From Burkholderiaceae bacterium (GTDB lineage Bacteria > Pseudomonadota > Gammaproteobacteria > Burkholderiales > Burkholderiaceae_A): a stretch of 64,000 nt of DNA. Both the position numbers and the translations under genes were made by a program. Below are positions 42,331 to 51,254 of this stretch, piece by piece. Every line of letters starts with the position of its first letter. Position 1 is the first letter of the stretch. The notes beneath the pieces were generated by a model. That model worked only from the letters and a program-made list of their open reading frames with translations. It was not told the DNA's origin and did no database searches. The stretch spans positions 140,005 to 204,004 of the forward strand of contig SGYQ01000002.1 in the NCBI GenBank assembly GCA_004214155.1, read 5' to 3'.

Positions 42331-42534
42331 TTAATTTAAAACGGCAATATAACCCGTGCCAAGAAGGATTGAAGCGGCTAATAAAGATTCTAAACAAATA
42401 AATAAAAAGAGTTTGTTGATAACCCCCTTTAACAGACTTGACCCAACTTGCCAGCGTTGAGTTTGTGTAATCTGCTTAATTTTTGATAATGCAGCAAAAT
42501 TGAAAACATGCCTTGAACCATGATTTGTTATCAT
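42331..42534 (-). CDS. 67-residue protein with C-terminal membrane segment, unknown
   Basis: No family recognised. The ATG at 42534 has GGAG six bases upstream; an in-frame start at 42567 lacks one. The first 45 residues are polar (NHGSRHVFNFAALSKIKQITQTQ), and the last 25 are hydrophobic (LFLFICLESLLAASILLGTGYIAVL), a tail-anchor-like layout. Upstream lie a perfect TATAAT box and inverted repeats, so expression is probably regulated. It stands isolated within the gene-poor 41.8-43.3 kb stretch. Confidence 0.55.
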   Translation of the reverse strand: MITNHGSRHVFNFAALSKIKQITQTQRWQVGSSLLKGVINKLFLFICLESLLAASILLGTGYIAVLN

Positions 42535-42599
42535 AATTATCTCCAAGTATGTCACTTTTGATGACAATGGTTAGTGGCTAAACGGCTTTTTGGGCCATT

Positions 42600-42644
42600 A
42601 CTTATGTGAAAGTGAGCCACATAATTATAGTGTACTACATAAGT
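42600..42644 (-). promoter_or_regulatory. TATAAT promoter with nested inverted repeats upstream of the 42331 gene
   Basis: On the minus strand a perfect TATAAT (42629-42624) lies about 90 bases before the 67-residue gene. It is flanked by ACTTATGT (42600-42607) with ACATAAGT (42637-42644), and TTATGTG (42602-42608) with CACATAA (42618-42624). No good -35 is at 16-18 bases (TTGCTA is 21 away). This suggests a regulator binding TTATGTG half-sites around the start point. Confidence 0.4.
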
Positions 42645-42829
42645 CGGGTATAGCAAATTTTTTTTAAGGAAAACTGAATTTATATTTTTAGAGATATGTA
42701 GGACAAGATTAGCTATTTTTGACCTTGTTTAACCTAGTAAGAATGCCTTATAACCGTAAATGATATTTTTACTTTTCAATGGGCTGGCATAAGGCAATTT
42801 TTTGTATCCCAGTAATACAAAATAATGAT

Positions 42830-43057
42830 TTATTCTTGATCTGGAGACGTTTTGCACATATCCATATCAAAAGGAAACTCGCCATAAAAAGTACCGTCCG
42901 TCGTGTAATACGTCCATACTATGGGAATCCTCTTCGCTAGTTCGTATAGCTCTTCGGTCCCACAAAAAGACTTTAATAATTCTCTAAGATGGATCTTTTC
43001 ACCTACGAGAATTCATGACCGGGCGATATTGCAACACTTACACGTAATTTTAAACTC
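42830..43057 (-). pseudogene. Probable degraded gene fragment
   Basis: A minus-strand frame with protein-like content ends at TAA 42830-42832: residues KIHLRELLKSFCGTEEL, then IPIVWTYYTTDGTFYG and the tail MDMCKTSPDQE. There is no ATG; the frame is closed upstream by TGA at 43013-43015. The same frame beyond that stop reads EFKITCKCCNIARS, a Cys-rich, zinc-ribbon-like piece, before another TGA (43058-43060). An interrupted small protein is the simplest reading. The overlapping plus-strand 115-codon frame looks like its shadow. The surrounding DNA (42535-43264) holds no intact gene besides this. Confidence 0.35.
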
Positions 43058-43264
43058 TCACCGGAGCCGTAACACGCAGACCCTATTTATGTTAAGCCAT
43101 AAGTTTTTATCTCTAACCCATCAATTAGCAGTGGAGCCGACGTGCACAATTGGTCTATATTGTCGGAATACCCAATTTTTACCGAAAAAAAAACTAAAAA
43201 CTACCAAAACGAGCCGAACAAGTTGGCCCGATTTCAGTCCAGAATTGACCAAATATGATCGCAT

Positions 43265-43615
43265 CTAAAGCACCTGAAAAACTTTCTCAGGCGGTCTTGC
43301 AATTACGGCTTTCTCACCTTTTATAGCAATTGGTCGTTCAATTAATTTTCTGTTTTTGAGTAAAATTTTTATTATTTCTTCATCAGTCAAATCCATGTCG
43401 TTCAAATTGTTTTCTAAATATTCTTTTTCTTTAACCCGCAATATATCTCGAGGTTTTATTTTCAAAAGACCTAAAATCCGTACAAAATCCTTATATGAGA
43501 TTTCATTTTCTAAATACAGGAAAGTTTTATATTGAATACTTCTACTATCCAACAAAGCTAAGGCTTGCCGAGATTTACTACACCGTGGATTATGAAAAAC
43601 AATTACAGGCTTCAT
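43265..43615 (-). CDS. arsC: Arsenate reductase (glutaredoxin type), ArsC
   Basis: Reduces arsenate to arsenite using glutathione and glutaredoxin. Active Cys12 is in HNPRCSKSR; Arg60, Arg94 and Arg107 occupy exactly the positions used by plasmid R773 ArsC (DILRVKE, ERPIAI, ARPPEKV). Length is 116 residues, shorter than R773 (141) but typical of chromosomal ArsC/YffB relatives; the RPIAI form favours ArsC over Spx. An ArsR-type regulator gene is 460 bases away but divergent, with another gene in between. No efflux pump (ArsB/Acr3) is visible. Confidence 0.85.
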   Translation of the reverse strand: MKPVIVFHNPRCSKSRQALALLDSRSIQYKTFLYLENEISYKDFVRILGLLKIKPRDILRVKEKEYLENNLNDMDLTDEEIIKILLKNRKLIERPIAIKGEKAVIARPPEKVFQVL

Positions 43616-43699
43616 GTTGGTTTTTTTCAGTGAACTAAATGAAAAATCTAGACGATTTAACAGTACTTACTTTGGTAATTATATTCAAAACAAAATACG

Positions 43700-43969
43700 T
43701 CAGTCATTTAATTTCTTTTCAATAGTATCAATTAAAAAATTTAGCAAATCAATTTCATAAATAAAAGTTCTAACTCCCTGCTTTGAATGTTTCATAAGAT
43801 GTTTCCGCTGAAACACACCCTCCGCAGAATGCTGATAGTCCAGCAACGATGTTACTTCCTTAATAAGATCCATATCTAATTTAAAAATCTCCCGGCTATT
43901 CACGAATTTTATTTCGTTAAGCTCCGCTAATATTGATGTTAATTTACTTTGATACTCATCTCTGATCAT
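43700..43969 (-). CDS. 89-residue helical protein, unknown
   Basis: No family that I can name. The start ATG at 43969 is chosen because GGAAG and GAGG precede it and the longer frame to 44122 would run through the divergent ArsR gene. The product is soluble and helical, with SKLTSILAELNEI, DMDLIKEVTSLLDYQ and a C-terminal helix DLLNFLIDTIEKKL, and contains a His/Lys-rich middle (FQRKHLMKHSKQG). It is divergent from the arsR-like gene across 107 bases and may be under its control. Confidence 0.6.
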   Translation of the reverse strand: MIRDEYQSKLTSILAELNEIKFVNSREIFKLDMDLIKEVTSLLDYQHSAEGVFQRKHLMKHSKQGVRTFIYEIDLLNFLIDTIEKKLND

Positions 43970-44076
43970 AAACTTCCGCACCTCAAACAATCTTTTCGGA
44001 TATGTTGTATTATTACAAAACCAGATTATAAACCTAACATAGTATATATTCAAGAAATCTAATTCGAGCAAATAAA

Positions 44077-44376
44077 ATGAACCAAGACTTTGAGGAGATG
44101 AAAAAACAAGTAACGGAAGCAAGCGGTATCCTCAAAGCCATCGCTAACGAAACACGATTGCTTATACTCTGCTCCATTATTGAAGACGACTTTACGGTTA
44201 ATCAACTCGCCGAAATTACAGGGACCGCTCAGTCTGCGGTATCACAACACTTAAAGGTTCTGTCAGAACAAAATATTGTCAGTTCTAAAAGAATAGGCAA
44301 GAAAATTATTTATAATATTACCGATTCTAAGGTTAAAGCAATATTGGTTCTCATGCACGCATTGTTTTGTAAATAA
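44077..44376 (+). CDS. ArsR/SmtB-family transcriptional regulator
   Basis: Winged helix-turn-helix repressor. The family start LKAIANETRLLILCSI is followed by the recognition helix TAQSAVSQHLKVLSEQNIVSSKRIGKKIIYNI. The CxC metal site of ArsR (ELCVCDL) is replaced by DDFTVNQL, so the ligand is not arsenite through that site; CSII has a single Cys, and FCK ends the chain. Length is 99 residues. It diverges from the 43700 gene, the usual place for its operator. It could respond to redox state or another signal. Confidence 0.9.
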   Translation: MNQDFEEMKKQVTEASGILKAIANETRLLILCSIIEDDFTVNQLAEITGTAQSAVSQHLKVLSEQNIVSSKRIGKKIIYNITDSKVKAILVLMHALFCK

Positions 44377-44399
44377 GCTTTAAAACATATTAGTAAAAC

Positions 44400-44427
44400 T
44401 TGATGTTTTCTCCAAAAGGCATATACT
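44400..44427 (+). promoter_or_regulatory. Candidate promoter giving a leaderless mRNA
   Basis: TTGATG (44400-44405) and TATACT (44422-44427) are 16 bases apart, and the ATG of the next gene starts seven bases after the -10. The expected start point therefore falls on the ATG itself, implying a leaderless transcript. No Shine-Dalgarno sequence is present, in keeping with this. Confidence 0.45.
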
Positions 44428-44433
44428 CTAAGT

Positions 44434-44814
44434 ATGGGAAATCATCAGGTTTTTAATTCCGGTTCTATTAAAAGTGCCTCAGAGCAAAAATCTAGTTTTA
44501 GCAAATTAGGAGAAAAAACTAGCGGTCCTGCCATAAATAATTCGCTAACGAGCAGGTTTGCGGCGATAGATTTTGGCAAAATAAGGCGAGCATTCAATAA
44601 GGAATACAGGGTTCCTAAAGTGGAGTTACAGGTTGAGGAGATAGATACTGGCGATTATAATGAACCAGTTAATATGGATTCCATCATCAATTCTGCCTTA
44701 ACCCAGCATGAAAAACGCATGAAACAGAATTTTTTGTTTGACCGAATTAGGGCAATATCTAGTGAAACCAAGAGGATTAACGCAAATATTGAACTGGGCA
44801 ATAAACGAAGTTAG
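44434..44814 (+). CDS. 126-residue low-complexity cytosolic protein, unknown
   Basis: No family recognised. The first 45 residues are Ser/Asn/Lys-rich and probably disordered (FNSGSIKSASEQKSSF). The middle has FAAIDFGKIRRAFNKEY and acidic VELQVEEIDTGDY; the end is helical and charged (LTQHEKRMKQNFLFDRIRAI). There is no signal or membrane segment. A promoter is placed so close that the mRNA is predicted leaderless. It is convergent with the acetamidase gene. Confidence 0.55.
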   Translation: MGNHQVFNSGSIKSASEQKSSFSKLGEKTSGPAINNSLTSRFAAIDFGKIRRAFNKEYRVPKVELQVEEIDTGDYNEPVNMDSIINSALTQHEKRMKQNFLFDRIRAISSETKRINANIELGNKRS

Positions 44815-44869
44815 AATTTATCGCTTCTCAGAAATAATAAAGAACGCTCTTTTTAGCAACATCCCAATT

Positions 44870-46081
44870 TTAATCATTTGGGAAAATGAAATCCTTTTTT
44901 CTTATAAGGCCGTGAATTCCTTTTGTCTTATCAACAACCTGCGAGACTTCAAAGGTAGTAGCTGCTGACATGTAAGCCAAAGCAGTCTGCTTTTGAATCC
45001 CATACTTCAGGGATAAAAAATTTATTCCTTGCCGTACGGAATTCTTCATAGCAATATCTAAATCCTCGTTCAAGCCAATCGGAATCCAGTATTCCTTAGT
45101 TTCTGCAAAAGGAGATTCTATGGCCATTCTTGCCAATACTGAGTCTGAACCTTTTTTTATGACATTTATTCTAAACAAAGCCCTCAGGGATTGTTCAAGA
45201 GCGGTTAAGGCAACTTCGCCATCACCTTGAGCAAGATGAGGATCTCCCGTATAAAACATAGCCCCAGGTACTTGAACTGGAATATAGAGGGTTGACCCCG
45301 CAACCAGTTCATTAATATCTAAATTTCCCCCATGCTTTCCAGGAGGGACCGAATGTACAGACGAACCGGTGTCTTTAGCAACTCCAATGATTCCCATAAA
45401 AGGTTTTGCTTCAAAACTAATTCGTTTACCGGATGGATCGTCAATGGATGCTCCCACTTGGTTATCCTTTGTAAATGTTTGAGAAAAGATTGAAACATTT
45501 TTAAAATCATCTTTGACGGTCGGATCGGGCTTTGGCCCCAGAGGAAACTCTCCTGGTAATGCTCCTTTTCCATGACGATTAGAAATTACACCGTAAGCGA
45601 CACGAGGCACTATATCAATGATATCTATCTTCAAGATATCACCAGCCTCTGTATTTTTTATTTCAATAGGACCAATGACAACATGCGGGCCGTCTTTGTG
45701 AAAGTCGTGATCTATATTTGAAAGAGCGATGTTAATGGCATCATTCAAAACATCTTTTTTCTTAACGCCAAAGCCAGCAAAATAGGTTAAAGGATCTCTT
45801 CCCTGATCTTCCAGTATTCCCTCATGCGACAAGGCATCAACAACAAGATAAGAACCCGATTCCATAGAAGCAACTGGAATATCATTCGCATTAGGCAAGT
45901 ATCCCCACTTAACAGTACCTGGTGTTGCAGGAACATATAAAACTTTTTGCTTAATTTGAAATTCATTAAACTTAAAGAAATCTGGGCGATCAGATTTCGG
46001 TTGTAATGTCTTTAAACTACCCGGCTCATTACTGCATCCGATTAGGAATGCTGAGCATATTAATAAAAAAAATACTCTCAT
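44870..46081 (-). CDS. Acetamidase/formamidase-family lipoprotein
   Basis: FmdA/AmdA-type amide hydrolase fold. Family landmarks are present: VDALSHEG, GPHVVIGPIEIKNTEAGDILKIDIIDI, the GNLDINELVAGSTLYIPVQVPGAMFYTGDPHLAQGDGEV run around residues 260-300, and SAATTFEVSQVVD near the end. Unusually it begins with a lipoprotein signal (LICSAFLIGC, Cys16), so it should be membrane-anchored in the periplasm, whereas formamidase and acetamidase are cytosolic. Length is 403 residues. Substrate is open: short amides or a lactone-like relative. It stands as a single gene. Confidence 0.85.
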   Translation of the reverse strand: MRVFFLLICSAFLIGCSNEPGSLKTLQPKSDRPDFFKFNEFQIKQKVLYVPATPGTVKWGYLPNANDIPVASMESGSYLVVDALSHEGILEDQGRDPLTYFAGFGVKKKDVLNDAINIALSNIDHDFHKDGPHVVIGPIEIKNTEAGDILKIDIIDIVPRVAYGVISNRHGKGALPGEFPLGPKPDPTVKDDFKNVSIFSQTFTKDNQVGASIDDPSGKRISFEAKPFMGIIGVAKDTGSSVHSVPPGKHGGNLDINELVAGSTLYIPVQVPGAMFYTGDPHLAQGDGEVALTALEQSLRALFRINVIKKGSDSVLARMAIESPFAETKEYWIPIGLNEDLDIAMKNSVRQGINFLSLKYGIQKQTALAYMSAATTFEVSQVVDKTKGIHGLIRKKDFIFPND

Positions 46082-46290
46082 AACTTATTCCCAATAATTA
46101 AGTATTCTAATAAACAAAAGTATATCTCAGGCGTTCATTTTTTGAATCAAGTTTTTAATGGTTAACTGATAAAAATTTTAAAATTTAATTGAGAAGCCAC
46201 TAGATTTCAACGTCATTACATCATTATGACTTCAAAGTAGGACAGATGGATTAATTTTCCTTGATAAACATTTTGCCGTCTAACCGAAGA

Positions 46291-46854
46291 TTAAAGTTTT
46301 CTAGCAACAAAAACAGCAATATTCGAAGAACTTTCAACAATTAATCGCCAAATAAACATAAGTCTGGGTTCCCTAGAATTAGCAAGTCTTTCGGCCGACT
46401 CTTCTTTATGAGCGACCTCTTCTTCACAACATTTTCTTAATACGACTAAAAGGTCCAAGCATTTTCCGCCTTCCTCCAAGTATCTAATTTGTTCTCCATA
46501 GTGCTTCTCAACAAAAGTTTCTACGATATTTATCGTATGACAAAACGCTTTAAACCCGAAAAGAGCGGAAATAAAGCCCAAACCAAAACCCATTATTTTC
46601 CAAAGAAAGATTAATTTCGACCTTTCTGAAATAGGGAGCAAATAATCCATAACAACTAAGTGCTGCTTTTCTGTTTCACCATGCTCAAACGCCATAGTAC
46701 GAATCTTTTCAGACCAGAAAGCAAGACGAGCCCCTTTGTAAATCCAAACAGCCCCCATTTCGCCGGCATGATCGGAGCGAATCCACTCGACAAGGTCGCT
46801 GGTTATAACAACGCCATTTGCATTGTATTTCTCAATAATTTCAACAGAATTCAT
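46291..46854 (-). CDS. coq7: 3-demethoxyubiquinol 3-hydroxylase Coq7
   Basis: Di-iron monooxygenase hydroxylating demethoxyubiquinol in ubiquinone synthesis. The metal ligands lie in DHAGEMGAVWIY, EHGETEKQH and the second half HYGEQIRYLEE and EEEVAHKEESAE, matching the paired E...ExxH motifs. The ATG at 46854 comes directly after the upstream DUF4149 stop and gives 187 residues; a longer reading from 46896 is not family-like. Membrane-associated through central hydrophobic helices. Use of Coq7 rather than UbiF fits an aerobic alpha-, beta- or marine gammaproteobacterium. Confidence 0.94.
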   Translation of the reverse strand: MNSVEIIEKYNANGVVITSDLVEWIRSDHAGEMGAVWIYKGARLAFWSEKIRTMAFEHGETEKQHLVVMDYLLPISERSKLIFLWKIMGFGLGFISALFGFKAFCHTINIVETFVEKHYGEQIRYLEEGGKCLDLLVVLRKCCEEEVAHKEESAERLANSREPRLMFIWRLIVESSSNIAVFVARKL

Positions 46855-46855
46855 A

Positions 46856-47242
46856 CTAAATTTTCCATTTAACGAGTAGATAAATGAAAGTTGCAAGCTG
46901 ACCCATTAATATAATGACACTCAAGGTATGTAAAACCTTAAATTTAATATGCTCGCTCGAATCGGTAGCTTTATTAATAGCTGGTGTTATGGGCCATAGC
47001 GATAAAAGAAAAAGGGCAGCCACTACAATAAGAACAGACTGTATGGTCTGGTCAAATGTCACCAAAGCAGCAGCGATAGTAGTCGCAAACAATGTAATGT
47101 AAAATCGTGGAAAAAAAGCTCTGAGATATTTACCAGCAAGTTGTGGCTTCAAAACTTTAAATACAACTGGTGTGACTATCCCAGAAAAAAAAATGATTAT
47201 GCCAGCATTTGCGGCAACCAGCGAATGAGCTAAAGAATTCAA
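46856..47242 (-). CDS. DUF4149 membrane protein
   Basis: Small integral membrane protein of the DUF4149/TMEM205-like family with four hydrophobic helices. Landmarks: IIFFSGIVTPVVFKVL in the first helix, LRAFFPRFYIT in the loop and LWPITPAINKA later. The start is set to the TTG at 47242 because a full GGAGGT lies four bases before it; the open frame extends to 47293 without a ribosome site. That gives 128 residues. The stop is one base before the coq7 ATG, so the two are coupled. Confidence 0.82.
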   Translation of the reverse strand: MNSLAHSLVAANAGIIIFFSGIVTPVVFKVLKPQLAGKYLRAFFPRFYITLFATTIAAALVTFDQTIQSVLIVVAALFLLSLWPITPAINKATDSSEHIKFKVLHTLSVIILMGQLATFIYLLVKWKI

Positions 47243-47442
47243 TTGGACCTCCAAAGTATTTGGGATTACTCTATTTCGAAAATGTTCCAGCAACTGAGAA
47301 TTATTTTTTCTTCAACAAATAAGCGCACATATCAACCATTTTGCATTTTTAAGGTTCATTCTGATTGAGAATAGACAGATTCATCATAAAAATCATGGTA
47401 CATTATTCGAAAACTATTTAAATTCTGGGAAAGGGGAAATCT

Positions 47443-48975
47443 ATGAATGATGTTGCAGAAGCATTAAATTTTGCCGGCCTGAAATCGGCTGGCTTAATCC
47501 AGGAAACTTATGATAATTTTATCGGCGGCAAATGGGTAAAACCACTAGATGGGAAATATTTCGATAATCCAACTCCTGTCACGGGGGGTATATTGTGCAG
47601 AATAGCGCAATCGCAGGCTGCTGACATAGAACTTGCATTGGATGCTGCGCATTCCGCTAAGACTAAGTGGGGTTTAACCTCTGTCGCAGAAAGAGCAAGA
47701 ATGCTTGAGAAAATTGCAGACAGGTTGGAAAGCAACCTTGAAATGATGGCTTTAGTCGAAACCTGGGATAACGGGAAACCAATTCGAGAGACAAATGCTG
47801 CAGATATGCCTCTCGCCGTAGAGCATTTTCGGTATTTTGCTGCATGTTTGAGGGCTCAGGAAGGCTCGCTTTCTGAAATTGATGGATCAACCATTGCTTA
47901 TCACTTTCACGAACCGCTGGGTGTTGTTGGTCAAATTATTCCATGGAATTTTCCACTTTTGATGGCGGCGTGGAAACTCGCACCTGCACTAGCTGCTGGA
48001 AACTGTGTAGTGATTAAGCCAGCCGAGCAAACGCCTGTATCTATTTCCGTATTTGTCAATTTAATTGCTGACCTTGTTCCTGAGGGAGTTTTAAATATTG
48101 TGCACGGGTTTGGTCCTGAGGCTGGAAAACCTCTAGCAAGCAGTTCCAGAATAAATAAAATTGCATTTACCGGAGAAACAACAACAGGACGATTGATTAT
48201 GCAGTATGCGTCAAACAATATCATTCCTGTGACATTGGAGTTAGGTGGAAAATCTCCAAATATCTTTTTTGAAGATGTAATGAATGCTGATGACGAGTTT
48301 TTTGATAAGTGTTTAGAAGGTTTCGCAATGTTTGCCTTAAACCAGGGTGAAGTGTGTACGTGCCCTTCACGAGCCCTTATCCAGGAATCGATTTATGATC
48401 AGTTCATGGAAAGAGCTGTAGATCGAGTCAAAAAAATTACTCAGGGTGACCCTTTAGACAGCGGAACAATGGTTGGAGCGCAAGCATCCGCAGAACAGTT
48501 TGAAAAAATTATGTCATATCTTGATGTGGGTAAAAACGAAGGGGCAAAGTGTCCAATCGGTGGAGATAAAATGGAGCTCGATGGTGATTTAGCTGGAGGC
48601 TATTATATCAAGCCTACGATTTTCGAAGGACACAATAAGATGAGAATCTTTCAGGAAGAAATCTTCGGCCCAGTCGTCTCGGTTGCTAAGTTCAAAGACA
48701 AAGAAGAAGTTCTGGGAATGGCTAACGATACACTCTACGGATTAGGCGCTGGAGTTTGGAGCAGAGACATGAACACTGCATATGAAATGGGCCGAAAAAT
48801 AGAGGCTGGTAGAGTGTGGGTAAATTGTTACCATTTGTACCCAGCCCACGCTGCGTTTGGTGGTTACAAGCAATCTGGCATCGGAAGAGAAACTCATAAA
48901 ATGATGCTTGATCATTACCAGCAAACAAAGAACTTATTAGTAAGCTACAGTCCAAATGCTCTCGGTTTCTTCTAA
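47443..48975 (+). CDS. NAD-dependent aldehyde dehydrogenase (AldB/ExaC-like)
   Basis: Oxidises aldehydes to acids with NAD. Asn169 (PWNFPLL), Lys192 (VIKPAEQTP), Glu266 (TLELGGKSP) and catalytic Cys305 ([10 protein letters not shown]) are all in place. Length is 510 residues. The ending [21 protein letters not shown] is the AldB/ExaC-type acetaldehyde dehydrogenase end. A DUF779 gene begins two bases after the stop, the standard partner for this subgroup. GGGGAAA precedes the ATG. Probable role: acetaldehyde oxidation during ethanol or other alcohol use. Confidence 0.94.
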   Translation: MNDVAEALNFAGLKSAGLIQETYDNFIGGKWVKPLDGKYFDNPTPVTGGILCRIAQSQAADIELALDAAHSAKTKWGLTSVAERARMLEKIADRLESNLEMMALVETWDNGKPIRETNAADMPLAVEHFRYFAACLRAQEGSLSEIDGSTIAYHFHEPLGVVGQIIPWNFPLLMAAWKLAPALAAGNCVVIKPAEQTPVSISVFVNLIADLVPEGVLNIVHGFGPEAGKPLASSSRINKIAFTGETTTGRLIMQYASNNIIPVTLELGGKSPNIFFEDVMNADDEFFDKCLEGFAMFALNQGEVCTCPSRALIQESIYDQFMERAVDRVKKITQGDPLDSGTMVGAQASAEQFEKIMSYLDVGKNEGAKCPIGGDKMELDGDLAGGYYIKPTIFEGHNKMRIFQEEIFGPVVSVAKFKDKEEVLGMANDTLYGLGAGVWSRDMNTAYEMGRKIEAGRVWVNCYHLYPAHAAFGGYKQSGIGRETHKMMLDHYQQTKNLLVSYSPNALGFF

Positions 48976-48977
48976 AA

Positions 48978-49337
48978 ATGGATACTCGCAGAGTTATTGC
49001 CACAGATCAGGCAGTTGAGCTGATTGAAAAGCTAAAGGTGGAGCATGGTCAACTCATGTTCCACCAAAGCGGTGGCTGTTGTGATGGCAGCTCACCTATG
49101 TGTTATCCAAAAGGTGAGTTTATGACTGGAGACAGCGATGTATTACTAGGAGAAATTGCAGATTGTCAGTTTTTCATGGGAAAACAACAATTTGAATATT
49201 GGAAGCATACCCAATTAATCATCGATGTTGTGAAAGGTCGCGGTGGCATGTTCTCAATTGAAGGACCGACAGGATTTCGATTTTTAACTCGATCGCGTAT
49301 ATTTACTGACGAAGAAAATGTAGCCTTGGGTTACTAA
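48978..49337 (+). CDS. DUF779 family protein
   Basis: 119-residue cytosolic protein of the DUF779 family. The signature HQSGGCCDGSSPMCYP (around residues 34-49) has three Cys that could bind metal, followed by GDSDVLLGEI and the conserved end SIEGPTGFRFLTRSRIFTDEE. Function is not established; the gene is almost always downstream of an ExaC/AldB-type aldehyde dehydrogenase, as here with a two-base gap, suggesting a helper role. Confidence 0.93.
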   Translation: MDTRRVIATDQAVELIEKLKVEHGQLMFHQSGGCCDGSSPMCYPKGEFMTGDSDVLLGEIADCQFFMGKQQFEYWKHTQLIIDVVKGRGGMFSIEGPTGFRFLTRSRIFTDEENVALGY

Positions 49338-49376
49338 ATTTAGTAAATTTTAAATCCCGCGGTGTTGACGCTCAAT

Positions 49377-50216
49377 CTACTTTATAAAGGTGCCGTTGCG
49401 ATAATCTTCTATTGCCTCTAAGATTTCTTCTCTTGTATTCATAACAAATGGCCCTCCCCGAGCTATTTCCTCGTTAATTGGCCTTCCGGAAATAAGCAAA
49501 AACTTGGCATTTTCGACAGCCTCAACTTGTAAGGTTTCTCCCTTTGACAGGGTAATTAGAGTTGACCCTTGTAACCTCTCGTTGTCTTTATGGCCCACCT
49601 TAATTTCGCCCTCATACAAATAAACAAAACTATTTTTTTCTGGGCTCAGAAGAAAAAAAAATTTATTACTCTTTGTTAATGAAACATTAAAATACACCGG
49701 CTCCACATTATGATTGCTAATCGCTCCATTAATATCCTCAAATCTCCCGGCTATTACTTTCACAGATTTTTCAGGGTCAGCGTATTGGTTTATCTCCTTT
49801 GAATCGAGGTGTAAATACTCTGGCTTAGCCATTTTAAGATAAGAGGGCATATTAATCCAAAGCTGAAAGCCATGCAGCTTTCCTTCTTGCATGAGAGGCA
49901 TTTCAGAGTGGATAATTCCACTACCAGTTTTCATCCATTGAACGTCTCCGGCACCCATCCGACCGGTAGAGCCTAGACTGTCTTTATGCTCAAAATCTCC
50001 TGCTAACATATAAGTCACAGTCTCGATTCCTCTGTGAGGATGTGGAGGAAACCCAGCAATATAGTCATCTTTATTTTCTGAGCCGAACTCATCCAACATG
50101 AGAAACGGATCAAAGTAATCTGGATTCAACCCGATGCTTCGTTTGATTTTTACCCCAGCTCCATCGGTTACAGATACTGGCTTAATAATTTGGCTTGCTT
50201 CAGCAATTAATTTCAT
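49377..50216 (-). CDS. Pirin family protein
   Basis: Bicupin iron protein. The N-terminal cupin carries the metal ligands in GFPPHPHRGIETVTYMLAGDFEH, and the following family block VQWMKTGSGIIHSEMP is intact. Length is 279 residues. The ATG at 50216 has AAAGG nine bases upstream; the in-frame TTG at 50225 is inside that site. Family members act as quercetin 2,3-dioxygenases or redox-sensing cofactors; the precise role here is unknown. It ends 39 bases from the convergent DUF779 gene and is preceded by the renalase-like gene on the same strand. Confidence 0.92.
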   Translation of the reverse strand: MKLIAEASQIIKPVSVTDGAGVKIKRSIGLNPDYFDPFLMLDEFGSENKDDYIAGFPPHPHRGIETVTYMLAGDFEHKDSLGSTGRMGAGDVQWMKTGSGIIHSEMPLMQEGKLHGFQLWINMPSYLKMAKPEYLHLDSKEINQYADPEKSVKVIAGRFEDINGAISNHNVEPVYFNVSLTKSNKFFFLLSPEKNSFVYLYEGEIKVGHKDNERLQGSTLITLSKGETLQVEAVENAKFLLISGRPINEEIARGGPFVMNTREEILEAIEDYRNGTFIK

Positions 50217-50270
50217 TAAAAACAACCTTTTGTTACAAGACCTATAACTTATAAGATATTCAACTTTAAA

Positions 50271-51254
50271 TCAAAAATATTGTTCTTTAAATATTTTTGC
50301 TAACTTGTAAGCTGATAAAAATGCACCTTCAACACGTCCTCCACAGCACCAATCCCCGCATACAGCAAGTTTCTCATCTATATCAAAAAACGTAACATTT
50401 TTTCCCTTATCAACTGCATTTGCATATAACCAACCATGAATATTCTTGTGCGCGGCACTTTTTAGATCTTTGCTAAGAACATCACTGGTTTCTTGAATTA
50501 AATACTCCATCACGTGTGTTTTGTCTCCTCTAATATTTTGCGCTGCATATTCAGCAGAGGACTGGGCTATTAATGTAAAGTAATCATTTCTGAATGGTTT
50601 TCTGCTATCGATAGAGATCCAACTGATATCACTATTTATAATTTTCGCAGCATCAAAAGTAATGTTAATTTCTTTCTCAAAACCTAACATTAAAGAAAAG
50701 CTTGGGTGCATTTCTATGTTTTTAATATCTTCATAATACTTGAATGAGTCTGGTAAAAGTTCAGAAACTTGAAGAGGAGGGATAGCTGCAATTACCCAAT
50801 CGAATTCAGAATACTTATTCCCCTCGTCATCTAAAAGAGACCAGGTCGCACCTTTTCCTAGTTTCTTTATCTTGGTGTTTACTTTAATTTTCAAATTTCG
50901 TGCTAAATATTTGTTGACACTATTCATTCTTGGAACACCGACGTAACGAGGTTCCTCCTTTGCCCAATCTTTATATTTAATAATCTTATCTCTATCCAAT
51001 TCAACATAGTTTGCATTCCATCGTGCAATAACACCCGCATCTAGAAGGGGATGGACAAAAGAACGAAAAGCATCTGTTCGAACTGTAAAATATTGAGCCC
51101 CATGATCAAACAAGTAAGGATCAGCCATCCTAGTTGACATGCGCCCGCTAACTCCTCTGGCTTTTTCGAAAAGGGTAATGTCTGCCTGATCTTTCAACAA
51201 AAGAGCAGTCGATATACCGGCTAGTCCTGAACCAATGATTGCAATTTTAACCAT
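50271..51254 (-). CDS. NAD(P)/FAD-dependent amine-oxidase-like protein (renalase type)
   Basis: Flavoprotein of the amine oxidase/renalase group. The FAD-binding start KIAIIGSGLAGISTALLL is followed by LFEKARGVSGRMSTRM and the DHGAQYFTVR motif typical of bacterial renalase-like proteins. The C-terminal FAD block is LAVCGDWCCGGRVEGAFLSAYKLA. Length is 327 residues. AAGGA lies four bases before the ATG. Bacterial renalases oxidise isomeric forms of NAD(P)H, but this assignment rests on overall motif order only. Confidence 0.87.
   Translation of the reverse strand: MVKIAIIGSGLAGISTALLLKDQADITLFEKARGVSGRMSTRMADPYLFDHGAQYFTVRTDAFRSFVHPLLDAGVIARWNANYVELDRDKIIKYKDWAKEEPRYVGVPRMNSVNKYLARNLKIKVNTKIKKLGKGATWSLLDDEGNKYSEFDWVIAAIPPLQVSELLPDSFKYYEDIKNIEMHPSFSLMLGFEKEINITFDAAKIINSDISWISIDSRKPFRNDYFTLIAQSSAEYAAQNIRGDKTHVMEYLIQETSDVLSKDLKSAAHKNIHGWLYANAVDKGKNVTFFDIDEKLAVCGDWCCGGRVEGAFLSAYKLAKIFKEQYF

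Noticed and set aside
42921..43268. Plus-strand 115-codon open frame
   Set aside because: Low-complexity Ser/Thr/His composition, no ribosome site, and its reverse strand carries the better protein-like frame; treated as a shadow of the probable pseudogene.
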